Shown: positions 1-8,506 of the stretch, in pieces
How the letters are laid out: each line of letters starts with the position of its first letter
Position numbering within the stretch: the stretch's first letter is position 1
NCBI GenBank assembly: GCA_024763085.1
Contig: JANTGE010000003.1
Span: forward strand, 1 to 40,826
Source of the DNA: Acidimicrobiia bacterium
GTDB lineage: Bacteria; Actinomycetota; Acidimicrobiia; Spongiisociales; UBA4744
Length of the DNA: 40,826 nucleotides
Direction: 5' to 3'
Program-made: the position numbers and the translations under genes
The notes under the pieces: model-generated
What the model was told of the DNA's origin: nothing
What the model saw: the letters and a program-made list of their open reading frames with translations, nothing else
The model's database searches: none

Positions 1-126
1 TCCATCAGGGAGGTCATCCCGTTCCCGAAGACACAGACCGGCACCGACCCGATGACCGGCGCTCCGACCACGGTCGACGACACCCAACTCGCCGAACTGG
101 GCCTGAGGCTGCGACCTCAATCCTGA
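1..126 (+). CDS. aspS: Aspartyl-tRNA synthetase, C-terminal fragment (window-truncated)
   Basis: Frame 1 from the first base reads [20 protein letters not shown] and continues to a TGA at 124-126, giving 41 residues. The IR-(D/E)-VI-(A/P)-FPKT stretch followed by D-x-(L/M)-T-x-AP is the conserved C-terminal end of bacterial aspartyl-tRNA synthetases, after class II motif 3, where the enzyme charges tRNA-Asp (or tRNA-Asp/Asn in non-discriminating types). Only the tail is present, so activity and type cannot be judged. The stop overlaps the next start by one base (TGATG), linking it to rarA. The ORF track omits it because its start lies outside the window. Confidence 0.85.
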   Translation, partial: SIREVIPFPKTQTGTDPMTGAPTTVDDTQLAELGLRLRPQS

Positions 127-1436
127 TGGGGGATCTGTTCGACGCTGCACGGGCCGAGATACAGCGCCGCGTCGCCCCGCTCGCCGCTCGGATGCGTCCT
201 GCCACCCTCGATGACGTCGTAGGCCAGGAACACCTGCTCGGCCCCGACGCGGTGTTCCGGCGCCTCGCCGAATCAGGAGCCCTCGTGTCGATGGTGCTGT
301 GGGGGCCACCCGGATCGGGAAAGACCACCCTGGCCCGTCTGCTGGCCGAACGCGTCGATGCCGAGTTCGTGCAACTCTCGGCCACCTCGGCAGGCGTCAA
401 AGACGTCCGTATCGTCCTCGAAGAGGCTCGCCGTCGTCTCGGCGAGCTCGGACGACGCACCGTGCTGTTTCTCGACGAGATCCACCGGTTCAGCCGTTCA
501 CAGCAGGATGCGCTGCTGCCGGGGGTCGAAGACGGCACGATCGTGCTCATCGGCGCTACTACCGAGAACCCGTTCTTCGAAGTGAACGCACCCCTCCTTT
601 CGCGATGCACCCTCTTCAGACTCGAGCCGCTGAGCGAAGCGGACATCGAGCGTCTGGTGGACCGTGCCCTGGCGACCGAGTTGGAGGGGATGACCATCGA
701 CCCGGAGGCGCGTGCCATGCTCGCGGCGCGAAGCGACGGTGATGCCAGGATCGCCCTCAACGTGCTCGAACTCGCAGCTGCCGCCTCAGCCGGTCCTGGA
801 ATCGGCGTCGGCGAGGTGACCGAGGCGCTGCAACGGCGGATGGTCCGGTCGTCGCGAGACGCCCACTACGACGTCGTCTCGGCGTTCATCAAGTCGATGC
901 GCGGCTCCGACCCCGATGCCGCCGTGTACTGGCTGCACACGATGCTCGCGGCCGGAGAAGACCCTGAGTTCATTGTCCGGCGCATGATCATCTTCGCGAG
1001 CGAAGACGTGGGACTCGCCGACCGGTACGCCCTCGGCGTCGCCATCGACGCCTCGCGGGCACTCGCCTACGTGGGTCTCCCGGAAGCCGCCTACGCCCTC
1101 ACCCACGCTGCGCTCTACCTGGCGACGGCGCCCAAGTCGAACTCGGTCACCAGGGCGATGCACGCCGCGAGGCAGGCGGTCGAGAAGACGCCGGCTGCCC
1201 AGGTGCCTCTCCACCTCCGTTCGGCCGGCTTCAGCGGCGCGGAGACGATCGGCCACGGCGTCGACTACCGCTACCCACACGCGTTCGAAGACCACATCGT
1301 GGAACAGCGCTACTTGCCGGATCAGGTCTCCGAAGTGCTGTTTGTCCCGGAACCGATCGGCGATGAGGCCGACATCGTTCGGCGTCTCGACGATTGGGAC
1401 CGCAGGCTTGGCCGCCCTCAGCGCCAGGGCGGCTAA
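126..1436 (+). CDS. rarA: Replication-associated recombination protein A (MgsA/RarA AAA+ ATPase)
   Basis: A 436-residue AAA+ clamp-loader-like ATPase of the RarA/MgsA/WRNIP1 family, which acts at stalled replication forks. Visible motifs are Walker A GPPGSGKT at residues 60-67, Walker B LFLDEIH at 114-120 and the family-typical sensor stretch GATTENP at 143-149. The C-terminal half carries the conserved helical tetramerisation part (SAFIKSMRGSDPDAAVYWL). Length matches the family (about 430-450). The ATG overlaps the aspS stop by one base, so translation is probably coupled. Cytoplasmic. Confidence 0.95.
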   Translation: MGDLFDAARAEIQRRVAPLAARMRPATLDDVVGQEHLLGPDAVFRRLAESGALVSMVLWGPPGSGKTTLARLLAERVDAEFVQLSATSAGVKDVRIVLEEARRRLGELGRRTVLFLDEIHRFSRSQQDALLPGVEDGTIVLIGATTENPFFEVNAPLLSRCTLFRLEPLSEADIERLVDRALATELEGMTIDPEARAMLAARSDGDARIALNVLELAAAASAGPGIGVGEVTEALQRRMVRSSRDAHYDVVSAFIKSMRGSDPDAAVYWLHTMLAAGEDPEFIVRRMIIFASEDVGLADRYALGVAIDASRALAYVGLPEAAYALTHAALYLATAPKSNSVTRAMHAARQAVEKTPAAQVPLHLRSAGFSGAETIGHGVDYRYPHAFEDHIVEQRYLPDQVSEVLFVPEPIGDEADIVRRLDDWDRRLGRPQRQGG

Positions 1437-1446
1437 GGTCCCCGCC

Positions 1447-1671
1447 ATGTTCGTTCGTCTTTGGTGGTTCGCGCTGGGTGTCGCGACCGGCGTGTGGGGA
1501 TCGATCCGGCTGCTCGACGGTGTCCGCCGGGCTCGGGAACGGCTCACTCCGCGATGGGTGGTTCGGCAGACAGGCCTCGGACTTGCCGACGCGCTCGACG
1601 GGGCAGCCGAACGTCTCGGCCCCCCACGGGCGGAGCCTCTCACCATCGCCCCTCGAGCCGACGCCCGCTGA
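1447..1671 (+). CDS. Small conserved membrane-anchored protein (DUF6167-like)
   Basis: A 74-residue protein with one N-terminal hydrophobic segment (about residues 4-20, LWWFALGVATGVWGSI), followed by a basic, Arg-rich helix and a short tail. The ORF track starts upstream inside rarA. I chose ATG 1447 because AAGG lies 8 bases before it and the protein then begins directly with the membrane segment. Actinobacteria commonly encode a short protein of this design (DUF6167-like) between rarA and alaS, so the assignment rests on position and shape. Function is unknown. Confidence 0.6.
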   Translation: MFVRLWWFALGVATGVWGSIRLLDGVRRARERLTPRWVVRQTGLGLADALDGAAERLGPPRAEPLTIAPRADAR

Positions 1672-1701
1672 GTCGAGCGGCTCACTATCCTGAAGGCCTC
1701 C

Positions 1702-4320
1702 ATGAATGCCAAACAACTTCGCGCATCGTTTCTGCGCTTCTTTGAAGAGCGTGGCCATACCGTGCGTCCGTCGGCGTCGCTCATTCCCGTCGACCCGACC
1801 CTGCTGCTGACGAACGCCGGGATGGTGCCGTTCAAGCCCTACTTCCTGGGAGAGGAGACGCCGCCATTTCCACGAGCCACCTCGTCGCAGAAATGCTTCC
1901 GCACCGTCGACATCGACATCATCGGCACGACGGCACGGCATCTGACGTTCTTCGAGATGCTCGGCAACTTCAGCTTCGGGGACTACTTCAAGGAGAAGGC
2001 GATCCCCTGGGCTTACGAGTTCATCACCGAAGTCGTAGGCGTCGACCCGGATCTTCTCTGGTTCACCGTCCACGAGACCGACGACGAAGCCGCCAGGATC
2101 TGGATCGAAGAGGTCGGTGTTCCCCCCAATCGGGTCCAGCGACGCGGCAAGGACAACTTCTGGCAGATGGGTGTACCCGGGCCATGCGGACCCAGCTCCG
2201 AGATCTTCTACGACCGCGGACCCGAATACGGACCAGACGGGGGCCCGGTGGTCGACGAGGAACGCTTCGTCGAGATCTGGAACCTGGTGTTCATGCAGAA
2301 CATCCAGGATGAGCCCTACCACGTCGTCGGCGACCTGCCTGCCAAGAACATCGACACCGGGATGGGTCTGGAACGCACCTCGATGATTCTGCAGGGTCTC
2401 GACTCTGTCTTCGAGGTCGACACGGTCCGGCCCGTGCTCGACACCGCCGCCGCCTACGCGGGTATCCGGTACGGGGACGACCCGATCGCCGACGTGTCGC
2501 TGCGGGTCCTGGCCGACCACGGACGATCCATCACGTTCCTCATCGCCGATGGTGTGGTGCCGTCGAACGAGGGACGCGGCTACGTGCTGCGCCGGGTGCT
2601 GCGCCGGGCGGTGCGGCATGCGTGGCGGCTCAAAGGCAACGGTGCCGTCACCCCGGCACTGGTGGAGGCGACCATCGACACGATGGGTGACGCCTACCCG
2701 GAGCTGGTGACCCAGCGCGCGTTCATTCGTGACGTGGTCGCCAGAGAGGAAGAGAAGTTCCGTCAGACGCTCGCTGCCGGCCACACACTCCTCGAGGATG
2801 AGCTGGACCGGCTCGAGGAAGGGGCGCTGCTTCCAGGGTCGGTCGCGTTCAAACTCCACGACACGTTCGGGTTCCCCGTCGAGCTGACCACCGAGATCGC
2901 CGCAGAGCGCGGCGTCGACGTCGACCTGCACGAGTTCGACGAAGCGATGGAGGAGCAGCGCCGGCGGGCGCGGGCGGCCAGGAGCAGCGACGAGGGTGCT
3001 GACGTCGCCGTGTACCGGGCGGTGCTCGACACGGCGGGCCCGTCCCGGTTCGTCGGCTACACAGAACTGGCGGCCCCCTCCACCGTCGTCGGGCTGCTCG
3101 TCGATGGCGAACCGGCAGAACGAGTGGAGGAGGGCATGCAAGTCGAGGTGTTCCTCGACCACACCCCCTTCTACGCCGAAGCAGGTGGACAGGTCGGCGA
3201 CAAGGGCATCCTGGAATCGGAGACAGGTCGCTTGGTGGTGCACGACACGCAGCTCGCCGTGCCTGGTCTGATCTCACACCATGCCACCGTCGAACGGGGC
3301 AGCCTGCAGCGCGGGCAGACGGTCGACGCGCTCGTCGATGCCCCGCGGCGAGAGGCGGTCTCCAAATCGCACACGGGGACCCACATCCTCCACTGGTCGT
3401 TGCGGACCGTCCTGGGACCCCATGTCCAGCAGGCCGGTTCCCTGAACGAGGCGGGGAGGCTCAGGTTCGACTTCAGTCACTTCGGTCCTCTCAGCGAAGA
3501 AGAGTTCGCAGAGGTCGAACGCGTGGCGAACGAACGCATCATCGAGAATGCCCGGGTACATGCCTTCGTCACCTCGATCGAGGATGCCCGACGCCAGGGA
3601 GCGTTGGCGTTCTTCGGCGACAAGTACGGCGAGCAGGTACGGGTCATAGAAATCGGGGACTACTCGAAGGAACTGTGCGGAGGCACACACACCCCGAGCG
3701 CCGGTCAGGTCGGGCCGGTGATCGTGCTCGCCGAGTCTTCCATCGGATCGAACCTGCGCCGCATCGAGGCCCTCTCTGGCGACTTCGCCTACGAGCACAT
3801 TGCTTCGTTGCGGAGGCGGCTCGGAGAGACCGGGCGACTGCTCCACGCTCGTCCCGAAGAGGTACCGGAACGGGTACGCAAGCTGGTCGAACGGACCCGG
3901 GAGCTCGAGTCGGAGCTGTCGGCCCTCAGACAAAAGCTCGAAGCCGAAGAAGCCGCCGAACTCGCAGAAGGCGCCGAGAGAGTCGGTGACGCCGGCGTCG
4001 TCGTCGTCGAGAGAGACGGGCTGGGTCCAGACCAGATGCGAGCTCTCGCCCTCACCATCAGGAACCGTCTCGGCAGCGGCGTCGTCGTCGTCGGCTCCCG
4101 CAACGGCGAGAAGGGCTCCCTGGTCGGTGTCGTCAGCAAGGACCTGGTGGAAAGGGGCGTCTCGGCGGCCGACATCCTCCTGCCGGCAGCCAAGCTCCTC
4201 GGAGGAGGCGGAAGCCGGGATCCGGAACTGTCCCAGGCCGGAGGGCCGCGAGGCGAACATCTGGCGGAGGCGCTGGAGGTCGCGAAAGAGACCGCAGCAC
4301 GCCTCGTCGCTGAGGTCTGA
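1702..4320 (+). CDS. alaS: Alanyl-tRNA synthetase
   Basis: An 872-residue class II synthetase that attaches alanine to tRNA-Ala; E. coli AlaRS is 876 residues. The N-terminal catalytic domain begins with the typical MNAKQLRASFLRFFEERGH. The editing domain, which removes mischarged Ser and Gly, has its metal-binding HxxxH at H557/H561 (SHTGTHILH) and the CGGTH motif at 659-663. A coiled-coil and a C-terminal C-Ala-like domain rich in Gly-Gly follow. GAAGG sits 5 bases before the ATG. A TATCCT box at 1686-1691 could be a -10 element, but no -35 partner is evident. The stop overlaps ruvX by one base. Confidence 0.97.
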   Translation: MNAKQLRASFLRFFEERGHTVRPSASLIPVDPTLLLTNAGMVPFKPYFLGEETPPFPRATSSQKCFRTVDIDIIGTTARHLTFFEMLGNFSFGDYFKEKAIPWAYEFITEVVGVDPDLLWFTVHETDDEAARIWIEEVGVPPNRVQRRGKDNFWQMGVPGPCGPSSEIFYDRGPEYGPDGGPVVDEERFVEIWNLVFMQNIQDEPYHVVGDLPAKNIDTGMGLERTSMILQGLDSVFEVDTVRPVLDTAAAYAGIRYGDDPIADVSLRVLADHGRSITFLIADGVVPSNEGRGYVLRRVLRRAVRHAWRLKGNGAVTPALVEATIDTMGDAYPELVTQRAFIRDVVAREEEKFRQTLAAGHTLLEDELDRLEEGALLPGSVAFKLHDTFGFPVELTTEIAAERGVDVDLHEFDEAMEEQRRRARAARSSDEGADVAVYRAVLDTAGPSRFVGYTELAAPSTVVGLLVDGEPAERVEEGMQVEVFLDHTPFYAEAGGQVGDKGILESETGRLVVHDTQLAVPGLISHHATVERGSLQRGQTVDALVDAPRREAVSKSHTGTHILHWSLRTVLGPHVQQAGSLNEAGRLRFDFSHFGPLSEEEFAEVERVANERIIENARVHAFVTSIEDARRQGALAFFGDKYGEQVRVIEIGDYSKELCGGTHTPSAGQVGPVIVLAESSIGSNLRRIEALSGDFAYEHIASLRRRLGETGRLLHARPEEVPERVRKLVERTRELESELSALRQKLEAEEAAELAEGAERVGDAGVVVVERDGLGPDQMRALALTIRNRLGSGVVVVGSRNGEKGSLVGVVSKDLVERGVSAADILLPAAKLLGGGGSRDPELSQAGGPRGEHLAEALEVAKETAARLVAEV

Positions 4321-4721
4321 TGAGCCGAATCCTCGCGCTCGACTACGGAACCGTGCGGATCGGAGTCGCGATGAGCGACCCGTTGCGTCTGACGGCACAG
4401 CCACTCGACGTCCTCGCCGCCGACGACTGGCACGATGCGTTGGAGCGGCTCGTTGCCGAGTACCAGATCGAGGAGATCGTCGTCGGATTGCCGACGTCCC
4501 TGGACGGGTCCGAGACGGCGGCGGCCATGGCGGCTCGGAGCTTCGGTGAGGAGGTGGCGGCGCTGACCGGCCTTCCGGTCTCGTTCGTAGATGAGCGCTT
4601 TAGCACTCGCATCGCCCACGACGCGATGCTCGCCGCCGACGCGTCGAGGGCAACCCGTCGCGGAAACATCGACAAGGTGGCCGCCGCGGTGATTCTGCAA
4701 AGCTGGCTGGATCGCCGATGA
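4320..4721 (+). CDS. ruvX: Putative Holliday junction resolvase / pre-16S rRNA nuclease YqgF
   Basis: A 133-residue RNase H-fold protein of the YqgF/RuvX family, implicated in 16S rRNA 5' maturation and Holliday junction processing. The acidic residues of the active site are in place: D8 in LALDYGTVRIGVA, the DERFST motif at 91-96 and D118 near the end. The VVGLP segment at 54-58 is also typical. The ATG overlaps the alaS stop (TGATG). The alaS-ruvX-mltG order is conserved across Actinobacteria. Length is normal for the family. Confidence 0.93.
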   Translation: MSRILALDYGTVRIGVAMSDPLRLTAQPLDVLAADDWHDALERLVAEYQIEEIVVGLPTSLDGSETAAAMAARSFGEEVAALTGLPVSFVDERFSTRIAHDAMLAADASRATRRGNIDKVAAAVILQSWLDRR

Positions 4722-5779
4722 CGAGTAAGGTCCGCCCCATCGTGGTACTCGCCGCCGTGGCGCTGGTCGCGGTGGTGGCGGTCACGGGGGCCAGAAAGCT
4801 CGCCGCTTGGGTAGGCGGTCTCGGAGGTGTCACCGACGTGACCGCGCCGGCCGACATCGTCGCGGGGGAGAGCGTCGAGGTGGTCATTCCGGCGGGTGTC
4901 GCTGCGAGGCAGATCGGGTCGCTGCTGGCCGAGAAGGGCATCGTCGATTCGTCTCTGGCGTTCGAGGCCGAGGTCCGTCGGCAGGGCGTCGCCGATCGGC
5001 TGCAAGCGGGCACCTACCGGATGGTGACCGGCATGGGACCTGCGGCAGCTCTGGAGGTGTTGCTCAACGGCCCCGAAGACGCTTCTTACCGCATCACGCT
5101 GAGGGAAGGGCTTTGGGTCAGCGAACTGCTTGCTTCGCTGGCGGAGCAGACGCCCTATACGCTGAGCGAGTTCGAAACTGCCCTCGACCAGGTTACGTCT
5201 CCCTATCACAACGGGGAAGCCGCAGACCCGCAGACGTGGGAAGGGCTGCTCTACCCGGACACCTACGAGATCTCCGAAAGCGCCACGCCGGTCCAGATAC
5301 TGCAGAAACTCGCCGACACCATGACGGCGCGGGTCGACAGCCTCGACTGGAGCGCGCTTCAAGCCCGCGGCCTCTCGGTCTACGAGGGCATCATCGTCGC
5401 TTCGATGGTCGAGGCCGAGGCCAAGGTGGACGACGATCGGCCTCTCATCGCCTCGGTGATCGTCAACCGGCTCGAGATCGGCATGCCGCTGCAGATCGAC
5501 GCCACCGTGCTCTATGCGCTCGGCGAACGCGGCAAGGCGCTGACGCTCGACGATCTCGAGATCGACTCGCCCTACAACACCTATCGGATCGGCGGCCTGC
5601 CCCCGACGCCGATCGGAGCGCCGGCATTGCGAAGCCTCGAAGCGGCGGCGCATCCCGCAGACTCCGACTTCCTGTACTACGTCCTTACGTCCGCCGATGG
5701 ACGCCACTCGTTCGCCGAGACGTACGACGAGTTCCTCCGTCTCAAAGCTCAGGCCAAAGCCGACGGGGTCCTTCCCTAA
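4718..5779 (+). CDS. mltG: Endolytic murein transglycosylase (YceG-like)
   Basis: A 353-residue MltG/YceG protein that cleaves nascent peptidoglycan strands at the outer face of the membrane. One N-terminal transmembrane segment (about residues 6-24) anchors it. The conserved core includes LLYPDTYEI, the catalytic-glutamate stretch SMVEAEA (E232/E234) and the downstream signatures VIVNRLEIGMPLQIDATVLYA and PYNTYRIGGLPPTPI. The start ATGA overlaps ruvX by 4 bases. In many actinobacteria aroE follows next; here the pilus block follows instead. Confidence 0.94.
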   Translation: MTSKVRPIVVLAAVALVAVVAVTGARKLAAWVGGLGGVTDVTAPADIVAGESVEVVIPAGVAARQIGSLLAEKGIVDSSLAFEAEVRRQGVADRLQAGTYRMVTGMGPAAALEVLLNGPEDASYRITLREGLWVSELLASLAEQTPYTLSEFETALDQVTSPYHNGEAADPQTWEGLLYPDTYEISESATPVQILQKLADTMTARVDSLDWSALQARGLSVYEGIIVASMVEAEAKVDDDRPLIASVIVNRLEIGMPLQIDATVLYALGERGKALTLDDLEIDSPYNTYRIGGLPPTPIGAPALRSLEAAAHPADSDFLYYVLTSADGRHSFAETYDEFLRLKAQAKADGVLP

Positions 5780-5840
5780 AAGTCTCAAGCCCGCTCTCGT
5801 CCGCGCCGACATCACGAGAGGAACAGGAAGGGCAAACATC

Positions 5841-6797
5841 ATGTCATTGACCGGTGCGTTGGAGGCATTCCCGATCGCCGAGGTGATCGGTCTGATCGGT
5901 AAGACTCGCAAGAGCGGGGTGCTCAAGATCGACGGGGATCACATCGAGGCGCGCGTCTACTTCTCGGAAGGACGGGTCTCGTACGGCACGACCCGAAGGG
6001 ACGAAGAGTTCCATGCCAAGCTCGTCGAGGCGGGTCTCGTCGATCCGAAGCAGTGGGTGCACGTCGAACGTCGAGAGCGATCCATCGCAGACATTCTCGC
6101 GTCGGGAGCATCAGAGGAGACCCTCACCGCGTTCCTCAAAGATCAGGTTTCCGATGTCCTGTTCCGGATTCTGCGCCAGGACGCCGGCACCTTCTCGTTC
6201 AGCGACGACGTGGCTCCACGGTTCGATACCGGCGTCGTGCTCGACGTCGGCGAGTGCGTGGATGAGGCGAACCACCGCATGGCCCGCTGGGCCGACATCG
6301 AACAGGTCATTCCCGGCGTCGGCTTCCATCTGAGGCCGGTGGCAGCCGCCGCGCCTGACGACGGCTCCCTGCAACTCGACGCCGACGAGTGGCGCGTACT
6401 CGCCGGGTTGCTCGGCCAGGCATCGGTCGAGCATGTGGCCCGAACGCTCGGATGGTCCGAGTTCAAAGCAGCCGAAACCATGGCGGCGATGGTTCGGCGA
6501 GGTCTGCTCGAAGTGGCCGATCACCGACCAAACGCCCGGCATGTGTACGGGGAAGAGGCCGAGGATGTCCCACCGATCGAAGTAGTCGGACCGAGGGTGC
6601 CGGCGTCGCAGGAAGAGGGCCAGGAGGCGTCCGAGGCGACCGAGGAAACCGAGTCCGAGCCGTCGGCCGGCTCCGATGACGACGAGCGGGAACTCCTGAA
6701 AGGAGCCCTCTCCGACATGGTGGCCGAGCCGGATGACCGCCTCTCCGGTCTCCGACGCCGCCGAGGCATCGGGTCGATCGGGAGGGACGGTTCCTAG
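5841..6797 (+). CDS. DUF4388 (PATAN-type) domain protein heading the pilus gene block
   Basis: A 318-residue protein. Residues 1 to about 105 match the DUF4388/PATAN pattern (SLTGALEAFPIAEVIGLI, then GVLKIDG and a YFSEGRVSYG strand), a domain seen in bacterial signalling and motility proteins. A second part (about 165-225) looks like a winged-helix-type DprA/PATAN C-terminal helix set. The last 90 residues are acidic, Glu/Ser-rich and probably disordered, ending in a basic tail. ATG 5841 was chosen over the ORF-track start because AGGAAGGG lies 8 bases upstream. Its stop abuts the pilB ATG without a gap, implying co-expression. A role in controlling pilus motors is inference. Confidence 0.75.
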   Translation: MSLTGALEAFPIAEVIGLIGKTRKSGVLKIDGDHIEARVYFSEGRVSYGTTRRDEEFHAKLVEAGLVDPKQWVHVERRERSIADILASGASEETLTAFLKDQVSDVLFRILRQDAGTFSFSDDVAPRFDTGVVLDVGECVDEANHRMARWADIEQVIPGVGFHLRPVAAAAPDDGSLQLDADEWRVLAGLLGQASVEHVARTLGWSEFKAAETMAAMVRRGLLEVADHRPNARHVYGEEAEDVPPIEVVGPRVPASQEEGQEASEATEETESEPSAGSDDDERELLKGALSDMVAEPDDRLSGLRRRRGIGSIGRDGS

Positions 6798-8486
6798 ATG
6801 ACCAGCCGCGGCATGGTCAGAAGAGACGCCGGCCACCTGGGCGCGTTGCTCCTCGAAGAGGGGATCGTCACCCAGGAGGCACTCGACCGCGCCCTCGAAA
6901 TCCACGCCGAGTCCGGTTTGCCGCTCGGCCGGGTTCTCGTCGACGAACGCCTCGTCGACGAACGTGACCTGGTTCGGGTGCTGGCGAGATCGATCGGGCT
7001 CGATTTCATCGACCTTCGGGAAGAAACGGTCGATCCGGCAGCGGCCTCGCTGATCCCGGAAGCGCTCGCCAGGCGATACGCCGCGCTGCCGGTTGCTTTC
7101 GACGGCGACAGTCTCGTGGTTGCGATGGCAGACCCGGCGAACGTGCTGGCCATCGACGACATTCGTGCCATCACCGGCCGTGAAGTGCTGCCGAAGGTCG
7201 CGACACGTTCCGACGTCGAAGACGCTATCGGAAAGATCGCTGCGCTCGATGGGTCGGTTACCGACCTTGCCGAACTTGCGGCGGAGGACAGCGTAGAGAC
7301 CCAGGACCTCGGTGCGGTCGAAGCGGCCGCCGACGAGGCGCCGGTCGTGAAGCTCGTCAACATGCTGATCACGAGGGCCGCCGCCGACAGAGCTTCCGAC
7401 ATTCACATCGAGCCCACCGAACGGGATCTCCGAGTTCGGTTCCGCATCGATGGGGTCCTTCACGAGATCATGCGAACGCCCCGTTCGATCTCCAACGCCG
7501 TGGTGTCCCGGCTGAAGATCATGGCAGACATCGACATCGCCGAACGCCGGCGCCCTCAGGACGGGCGCATCAACCTCAAGGTCGGAGGCAGGCAGCTGGA
7601 CCTTCGAGTGTCGTCGCTGCCCACGATCTACGGCGAGAAGGTCGTGATGCGCCTCCTCGATACTTCGACGGCGCTCCTCGAACTCGAAGATCTCGGCTTC
7701 GAGCCCGACACCCTCGAGCGCTACGCCGCTTCCTACACGAAACCGTACGGCACCATCCTGGTGGTCGGCCCGACCGGATCCGGAAAGTCGACGACGCTGT
7801 ACGCAACCCTCAACGTTCTCAACCGGCCCGAAGTCAACATCGTTACCATCGAAGATCCGGTCGAGTACCGGCTTTCGGGGATCAGCCAGGTGCAGGTGAA
7901 CAAGAAGGCCGGACTCACCTTCGCTTCCGCGCTGCGGTCGTTCCTTCGTCAGGACCCGGACATCATGCTCGTCGGCGAGATCCGGGACACCGAGACCGCA
8001 CGGATAGCGATCGAGTCGGCTCTGACCGGACACCTGGTGCTGTCAACGCTGCACACCAACGATGCGCCGTCTTCGATCAGCCGCCTCATCGAAATGGGCG
8101 TCGAGCCGTTTCTCGTCGGCTCGGCGCTCGACGGGGTACTTGCCCAGCGACTGGCCCGCCGCCTCTGTGACAACTGCAAAGAGCAATATGAGCCCACAGA
8201 ACAGGCACTCGAAGAGATCGGATGGGAAGGAGATCCCCCCGAGACGCTCTACCGGCCTGTCGGGTGCAAGGTCTGCTCCAACACGGGGTATCGGGGCCGA
8301 GTGGCCATCCACGAACTCATGTTGGTCGACGAAGACATCGAGCGCCTTGCAGTGGAGCGGGCCTCGACGGAAGTGATCACCCGTGCCGCCATCGCAGGCG
8401 GGATGCGACCTTTGAAACATGATGGGCTGCGAAAAGTGGCCGCAGGGATCACCAGCCTGGAAGAAATCCTCCGGGTCGTCGTCTGA
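6798..8486 (+). CDS. pilB: Type IV pilus assembly ATPase PilB (GspE/PilB family)
   Basis: A 562-residue AAA+ secretion ATPase that powers pilus extension from the cytoplasmic face of the inner membrane. The N-terminal MshEN domain (about residues 10-150) has the two LGxxL repeats (HLGALLLEEGIV and PLGRVLVDERLV). The ATPase core carries Walker A GPTGSGKST at 324-332, the Asp box and the Walker B/His box region (DPDIMLVGEIRD, LSTLHTND). The zinc-binding CxxC pairs are C457/C460 and C490/C493 (CDNC, CKVC), which mark PilB/GspE rather than PilT. The Arg and Gln expected at c-di-GMP-contacting positions of the first MshEN repeat are His here, so nucleotide binding is uncertain. It directly precedes pilT. 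Confidence 0.94.
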   Translation: MTSRGMVRRDAGHLGALLLEEGIVTQEALDRALEIHAESGLPLGRVLVDERLVDERDLVRVLARSIGLDFIDLREETVDPAAASLIPEALARRYAALPVAFDGDSLVVAMADPANVLAIDDIRAITGREVLPKVATRSDVEDAIGKIAALDGSVTDLAELAAEDSVETQDLGAVEAAADEAPVVKLVNMLITRAAADRASDIHIEPTERDLRVRFRIDGVLHEIMRTPRSISNAVVSRLKIMADIDIAERRRPQDGRINLKVGGRQLDLRVSSLPTIYGEKVVMRLLDTSTALLELEDLGFEPDTLERYAASYTKPYGTILVVGPTGSGKSTTLYATLNVLNRPEVNIVTIEDPVEYRLSGISQVQVNKKAGLTFASALRSFLRQDPDIMLVGEIRDTETARIAIESALTGHLVLSTLHTNDAPSSISRLIEMGVEPFLVGSALDGVLAQRLARRLCDNCKEQYEPTEQALEEIGWEGDPPETLYRPVGCKVCSNTGYRGRVAIHELMLVDEDIERLAVERASTEVITRAAIAGGMRPLKHDGLRKVAAGITSLEEILRVVV

Positions 8487-8506
8487 GCGTCAAGGTGGAG
8501 GTTTCG

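Noticed and set aside
1231-3243. 670-residue reverse-strand ORF, and other long reverse ORFs such as 4343-5926, 6111-8033, 16187-17725 and 37086-38843
   Set aside because: They lie antisense to well-conserved genes (alaS, mltG, pilB, aroC, pheS), have skewed Arg/Asp/His-rich compositions with no recognisable motif, and are the usual shadows in GC-rich DNA.
5780-5840. Promoter or attachment site between mltG and the pilus block
   Set aside because: No -10/-35 pair, tRNA remnant, direct repeat or integrase was found; only the ribosome-binding site of the DUF4388 gene is visible.
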